Part shown: in pieces, positions 61,586-64,000 of the stretch
How positions within the stretch are numbered: position 1 is the stretch's first letter
How the letters are laid out: every line of letters starts with the position of its first letter
Origin: Herbiconiux sp. L3-i23
Lineage (GTDB): Bacteria > Actinomycetota > Actinomycetes > Actinomycetales > Microbacteriaceae
Reading direction: 5' to 3'
DNA: 64,000 bases
Assembly: GCF_023734115.1 (NCBI RefSeq)
Contig: NZ_AP025737.1
Span: forward strand, 62,001-126,000
The notes under the pieces: model-generated
Told to the model about the DNA's origin: nothing
Seen by the model: the letters and a program-made list of their open reading frames with translations, nothing else
The model's database searches: none
Program-made: the position numbers and the translations under genes

Positions 61586-63694
61586 TCAGCTGCGCAGGGC
61601 GAGCACGAACGGGAGCACGGCCGGCGCGCCGGCGCCGCGCAGCAGGCGCGCTGCGACCGTGAGAGTCCAGCGGCTGTCGGCCAGGTCGTCGATCAGCAGC
61701 ACGGGCCCCGTCGCCGAAGCCAGCTCGGACACGAGTCCGTCGCCGACCCGGAACGCCGGCCAGACCGAGCCCAGACGGTAGGCGCTGTTGCCGGTCTCGC
61801 CGGGTGCGCCCCCTTCGCCTGCGCGCTCGAGCGCCCCGAGACGCGGCAGCCTGCCGATTCGGGCGAGCCCGTCGGCGACAGAGTCGATGAGCAGCGGGCG
61901 GCTGCGGCTCGGCATCGTGACGATGCCAACCGGTCGTTCGTCCCACTTCCACTCGGCGAGGACCCGTACGCAGGCCTCGAGCATGCCCTGCGTCACCGGC
62001 TGGTCGGGCGCCCCGGCGGCGAAGAGCTCGCGGAGCGGTCCTCCCCAGCCGAGGTCGGTGAGTCGAGCGAGTGCGCGGCCTTCACCGGCTCGTTCGGTCT
62101 GCGGCAGGTTGCCTCGAACCGGCACGCCGCGGGAGCTCGCGCCCGTCGGCCACTGCGCACGCGGCTCGACGACGACGCCCACGCGGTCGAGCGACTGGGT
62201 GGCCTCCCGGCTCGAGTCCTCCGGGACGTCGGTCGGGTACCAGGCGCCGGCGCACCGGTCGCATCGCCCGCACGGTGCTGCGCTCGGATCGTCGAGCGTG
62301 CGCTGCAGGAACTCCATACGACAACCGTCGGTCGTCTCGTAATCGAGCATGTGCTGCTGCTCGGCCGTGCGCGCCTCGGCGATCCGGTCGTAACGGTCGG
62401 CGTCGTACGACCACGGCGTTCCCGTCGACACCCATCCGCCTCGCACCCGCCGCACCGCGCCGTCGACGTCGAGGACCTTCAGCAGCAGCTCGAGCCGCGA
62501 TCGCCGGATGTCGACCAGCGCTTCGAGCGCCGGGGTGGAGAGAGGCTCGTCGCCGAGTTCCCGCAGCACCGCTTCGGCCCGCTCCTGAGTGGGCATCGCC
62601 GCGGTAGCGAAGTACTGCCAGATATCCGGATCCTCGGGGCCGGGAAGCAGCAGGACGTCGGCGTTCTCTGTGGCACGTCCGGCGCGTCCGACCTGCTGGT
62701 AGTAAGCCACCGGCGAGCTCGGGGCGCCGAGGTGCAGCACGAAGCCGAGATCGGGCTTGTCGAAGCCCATGCCGAGGGCGCTCGTCGCGACGAGCGCCTT
62801 GACCCTGTTCTGCTCGAGCAACTCTTCGGCCTGTTCGCGCTGGTCGGGGTCGGTCTGACCCGTGTAAGCGAGGACCTCGTGGCCTGCTTCGCGCAGCAGC
62901 CGCGCGGTGTCCTCGGCCGCCGAGACGGTGAGGGCGTAGATGATGCCGCTGCCCGGCAACTCGCTGATATGCGCCATGAGCCAGCCGAGCCGGGCCGCGG
63001 CATTGGGCAGTCTCAGGACGCCGAGGCGGAGCGAGCTCCGTGCGAGCGGCCCGCGGATGGTCAGCACCGCACCGGCGGCGGGCCCTGCCGCGCCGAGCTG
63101 CTCGGCGACATCGGCGACGACTCGGGCATTCGCCGTGGCCGTCGTCGCCAGCACGGGAACGCCGGTCGGAATCCGCTCGATCAGTTCGCGTAACCGGCGG
63201 TAGTCGGGTCGGAAGTCGTGACCCCAATCGGAGATGCAATGCGCCTCGTCGACCACGACGAGCCCGGTGCGATCGACCAGCTCGGGCAGTTGCTCGTCGC
63301 GGAAGGTCGGATTGTTGAGACGCTCCGGCGACACCAGCAGCACGTCCACCTCGTCGCGCGCGATCTGAGCGCGAACGTCGTCCCACTCGTGGGCGTTGGC
63401 CGAGTTGATGGCGACCGCCCGCACTCCCGCGCGCGCGGCGGCGGCGACCTGATCGCGCATCAACGCGAGCAGCGGGGAGACGAGCAGTGTGGGCCCGGCC
63501 CCGCGGTCGCGCAGCAGTCGGGTGGCGACGAAGTAGACCGCCGACTTGCCCCAGCCGGTGCGCTGCACGACCAGCGCCCGCCGGGCATCGTCTACGAGCG
63601 CCGAGATCGCCTCGAACTGGCCGTCGTGGAAGACCGCGTCGGGCCGACCGACCAGCTCGCGGAGTGCGGATTCGGCAGCGACGCGGGTATCCAT
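61586..63694 (-). CDS. RecQ-family ATP-dependent DNA helicase with C-terminal phosphoribosyltransferase-like domain
   Basis: This 702-residue protein has an SF2 helicase core: Walker A QRTGWGKSAVYFVA (Lys50), DEAH box VVVDEAHCISDWGHDFRPDY, motif III ATTATAN, and motif VI YYQQVGRAGR. A zinc-binding CGRCDRC follows (about residues 480-486). Instead of an HRDC domain it ends in a region with VLLIDDLADSRWTLTVAARL, which resembles the PRPP-binding loop of ComF-type phosphoribosyltransferases. The 3' end is partly duplicated downstream. Confidence 0.9.
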   Translation of the reverse strand: MDTRVAAESALRELVGRPDAVFHDGQFEAISALVDDARRALVVQRTGWGKSAVYFVATRLLRDRGAGPTLLVSPLLALMRDQVAAAARAGVRAVAINSANAHEWDDVRAQIARDEVDVLLVSPERLNNPTFRDEQLPELVDRTGLVVVDEAHCISDWGHDFRPDYRRLRELIERIPTGVPVLATTATANARVVADVAEQLGAAGPAAGAVLTIRGPLARSSLRLGVLRLPNAAARLGWLMAHISELPGSGIIYALTVSAAEDTARLLREAGHEVLAYTGQTDPDQREQAEELLEQNRVKALVATSALGMGFDKPDLGFVLHLGAPSSPVAYYQQVGRAGRATENADVLLLPGPEDPDIWQYFATAAMPTQERAEAVLRELGDEPLSTPALEALVDIRRSRLELLLKVLDVDGAVRRVRGGWVSTGTPWSYDADRYDRIAEARTAEQQHMLDYETTDGCRMEFLQRTLDDPSAAPCGRCDRCAGAWYPTDVPEDSSREATQSLDRVGVVVEPRAQWPTGASSRGVPVRGNLPQTERAGEGRALARLTDLGWGGPLRELFAAGAPDQPVTQGMLEACVRVLAEWKWDERPVGIVTMPSRSRPLLIDSVADGLARIGRLPRLGALERAGEGGAPGETGNSAYRLGSVWPAFRVGDGLVSELASATGPVLLIDDLADSRWTLTVAARLLRGAGAPAVLPFVLALRS

Positions 63695-63737
63695 CTCCCA
63701 AGCCTGCCAGGCCGGTCCGACACCGCGATCCGAGCGA

Positions 63738-64000
63738 TCACTCCGCTTCGATGGGAAGCCACAGCTCGCAGGTCGCGGTGCTGAAGTCGTCCGAGCGCTC
63801 GAGCACCGCGACGATCGACGGACCGGGGCGCAGCCGCCAGGGGTTCGAGGGGAACCAGTCGGTGGCGGTCGCCGCCCATGCCTTCTGCAGGACGGCCGGA
63901 TAATCGCCCGCGACCCGGAAGACGGCCCACATGCCGGCCGGAACGCGGATGACGTCGAGATCGTCGGGCGCGGCCGTGGAGTCGCGGATGGCGACGCCGT
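63738..64000 (-). CDS. GyrI-like / AraC effector-binding domain protein, N-terminus outside the window
   Basis: The C-terminal 87 residues are visible; the frame stays open to base 64000. They show the GyrI-like pattern: VIRVPAGMWAVFRVAGDYPA, then DWFPSNPWRLRPGPSIVAVL and the closing ELWLPIEAE strand. This domain binds small cationic ligands and occurs alone or behind an AraC/MerR HTH; which applies cannot be told here. Confidence 0.75.
   Translation of the reverse strand, partial: GVAIRDSTAAPDDLDVIRVPAGMWAVFRVAGDYPAVLQKAWAATATDWFPSNPWRLRPGPSIVAVLERSDDFSTATCELWLPIEAE

Overview
The window is a chromosomal segment of a high-GC, Gram-positive actinobacterium. Several features point to Microbacteriaceae or a close relative: the coproporphyrin-dependent haem cluster with an actinobacterial-type HemQ, an archaeal-type AspRS, the 32-residue ribosomal protein bS22, circularly permuted ATP-grasp/alpha-E/transglutaminase genes, many leaderless starts, and a cluster of degenerate CTCGATACGC/GTCGAGTAG palindromes familiar from that family (recalled, not searched). 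No plasmid, prophage or CRISPR signature is present. Most of the window is ordinary core chromosome with tight operons. The unusual material sits in the intergenic regions around the tRNA genes and between about 44.3 and 46.8 kb, 54.2 and 54.6 kb, and 61.1 and 61.6 kb.

Layout. 1-1.5 kb: the tail of a MarR regulator, then three small envelope proteins (YtxH-like, holin-X-like, DUF3618). 1.5-7.4 kb: haem operon hemQ-hemH-hemC-hemD-hemB-hemL with 4-nt stop/start overlaps at each junction, followed by a lipoprotein. 8-12.3 kb: single metabolic genes (a DHFR-like reductase behind a palindromic operator, a quinone reductase, an AlkA-like glycosylase, a flavin oxidase). 12.4-18.5 kb: proline/arginine catabolism (putA, an Lrp regulator, ddaH, rocD). 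18.6-22.1 kb: the ATP-grasp/alpha-E/transglutaminase cassette. 22.1-24.1 kb: a lipase-like hydrolase and a lipoate-ligase-like protein. 24.1-30.1 kb: a minus-strand sugar operon (binding protein, two permeases, GH1 beta-glucosidase, LacI regulator) driven by a near-perfect sigma-70 promoter bracketed by two LacI-type operators.

30.1-36.8 kb: VanY-like lipoprotein, pgm, pheA, a lipid kinase, serS and a HAD phosphatase. 36.9-41.6 kb: three tRNA genes (Ser-UGA, Ser-GCU, Arg-ACG), an LCP cell-wall ligase and a wall-anchored surface protein. Two related short elements lie after tRNA-Ser(UGA) and tRNA-Arg, each ending in a copy of that tRNA's own T-arm. 41.6-46.8 kb: cupin, LLM oxidoreductase, a repetitive secreted protein, a repeat-rich gene-poor stretch, a MarR regulator, and a winged-helix regulator preceded by a probable Met/Cys-rich leader peptide. 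46.8-54.2 kb: upp, tadA, proC, potassium uptake (trkA/trkH), small regulators, bS22, glutaredoxin, aspS. 54.3-59.2 kb: an inverted pair of MITE-like elements, then the cytochrome c maturation (system II) operon. 59.2-64 kb: menC, an RraA-like protein, a decayed duplicate of the recQ 3' end, a small acidic ORF, a RecQ helicase with a phosphoribosyltransferase-like tail, and a truncated GyrI-like gene.

Several parts connect functionally. HemQ/H/C/D/B/L make haem. The ResA/CcdA/ResB/CcsB set attaches haem to exported cytochromes, and menC feeds menaquinone for the same respiratory chain. RocD and PutA meet at P5C/glutamate semialdehyde, and ProC runs the opposite, biosynthetic reaction.
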